A stretch of 64,000 nucleotides of DNA from Mytilus trossulus (Eukaryota > Mollusca > Bivalvia > Mytilida > Mytilidae), in contig NC_086376.1 in NCBI RefSeq assembly GCF_036588685.1, positions 59,419,166-59,483,165 of the forward strand, written 5' to 3'. Positions 63,691 to 64,000 of this stretch are shown here, piece after piece (positions within the stretch are counted from its first letter, which is position 1; every line of letters begins with the position of its first letter). The notes under the pieces are model-generated. The model ran no database searches, was not told where the DNA came from, and was given only the letters and a program-made list of their open reading frames with translations. The position numbers and the translations under genes are program-made.

Positions 63691-64000
63691 AAAAAGAAAA
63701 ATAAAAAAAAAATAAAGCCAAATAAAGTACGAAGTTGCAGATTCTGGAGGGCCAAAAGTTTCTAAATGTTTTGCTAAAAACAGCTAAAGTCATCTCTTCA
63801 TGAGGTAGAAACGCCTTAGTAGCTAAACAAAACCGGCTAATTTATTTATATGAACATTAGAATGATAATTCATATCAACACAGAAGAGCTGACTGAACTG
63901 ATTTTGTTAGAATTAACACGATTGATGTCACTTTTGTATAAAGCCCTGCTATACATTGAGGAACACAACAGTTAACACTGTGATTTTCATAGGGTTCTCG

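Overview
The window is AT-rich eukaryotic genomic DNA with split genes, GT-AG introns, few long open frames and very dense interspersed repeats. Several repeat families (for example the one containing GACGAAACGCGCGTCTGGCG) and the PAN plus C-type-lectin-like gene pair point to a bivalve, most likely a mussel of genus Mytilus. The organism call is inference from recognised repeats, not a database match.

Three split genes can be assembled, all on the minus strand. (1) Lectin gene A (8601 down to 2308): three exons encoding a secreted PAN/apple-like domain followed by a C-type-lectin-like domain (CTLD). (2) Lectin gene B (35139 down to 11631): a head-to-tail paralogue with five exons, in which two related Ser/Thr-rich linker exons sit between the PAN exon and the CTLD exons. 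Every intron in A and B is phase 1, so the exons can be combined freely. (3) DPCD (55578 down to 45399): six exons with consistent phases and a complete 205-residue product; this is the most secure call.

Inside intron 1 of gene B, on the opposite strand, lies an intact 320-residue intronless ORF (23633-24595). It ends in a poly(A) run and is bracketed by a near-perfect target-site duplication, so it is a retroposed gene copy. It landed inside a decayed reverse-transcriptase fragment.

The rest is mobile-element debris. 37.9-40.3 kb holds a broken tyrosine-recombinase (DIRS-like) retroelement with RNase H, recombinase and SGNH-hydrolase-like pieces. LINE reverse-transcriptase relics lie at 57.06-57.2 and 59.7-59.96 kb. 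Three non-autonomous DNA transposons have clear terminal repeats and target duplications: hAT-like at 12073-13371, TA-flanked at 19578-21679, and one with a 10-bp duplication at 55642-56988 that ends about 65 bp from the DPCD start codon. There are also several fold-back elements, tRNA-headed SINE-like sequences, a perfect 6 x 29 bp minisatellite (32832-33005), a (CT)n run and a roughly 350-bp tandem repeat.

Repeat families used below: A, marked by GCCTGTACCAAGTCAGGA and CGGAGTTCAGTATTTTTGTG; B, marked by AACAGCGGTATACTACTGTT; C, marked by GACGAAACGCGCGTCTGGCG; D, marked by ACATTCCCCATTTCCATTCT; E, the 3' part of a reverse-transcriptase element, marked by CTCAGGTGCTCCGGAAGGGT. I saw no prokaryotic, CRISPR, rRNA or intact viral content, and no clear multi-gene novel system. 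The retroposed ORF, the modular lectin pair and the transposons around DPCD are the best leads.
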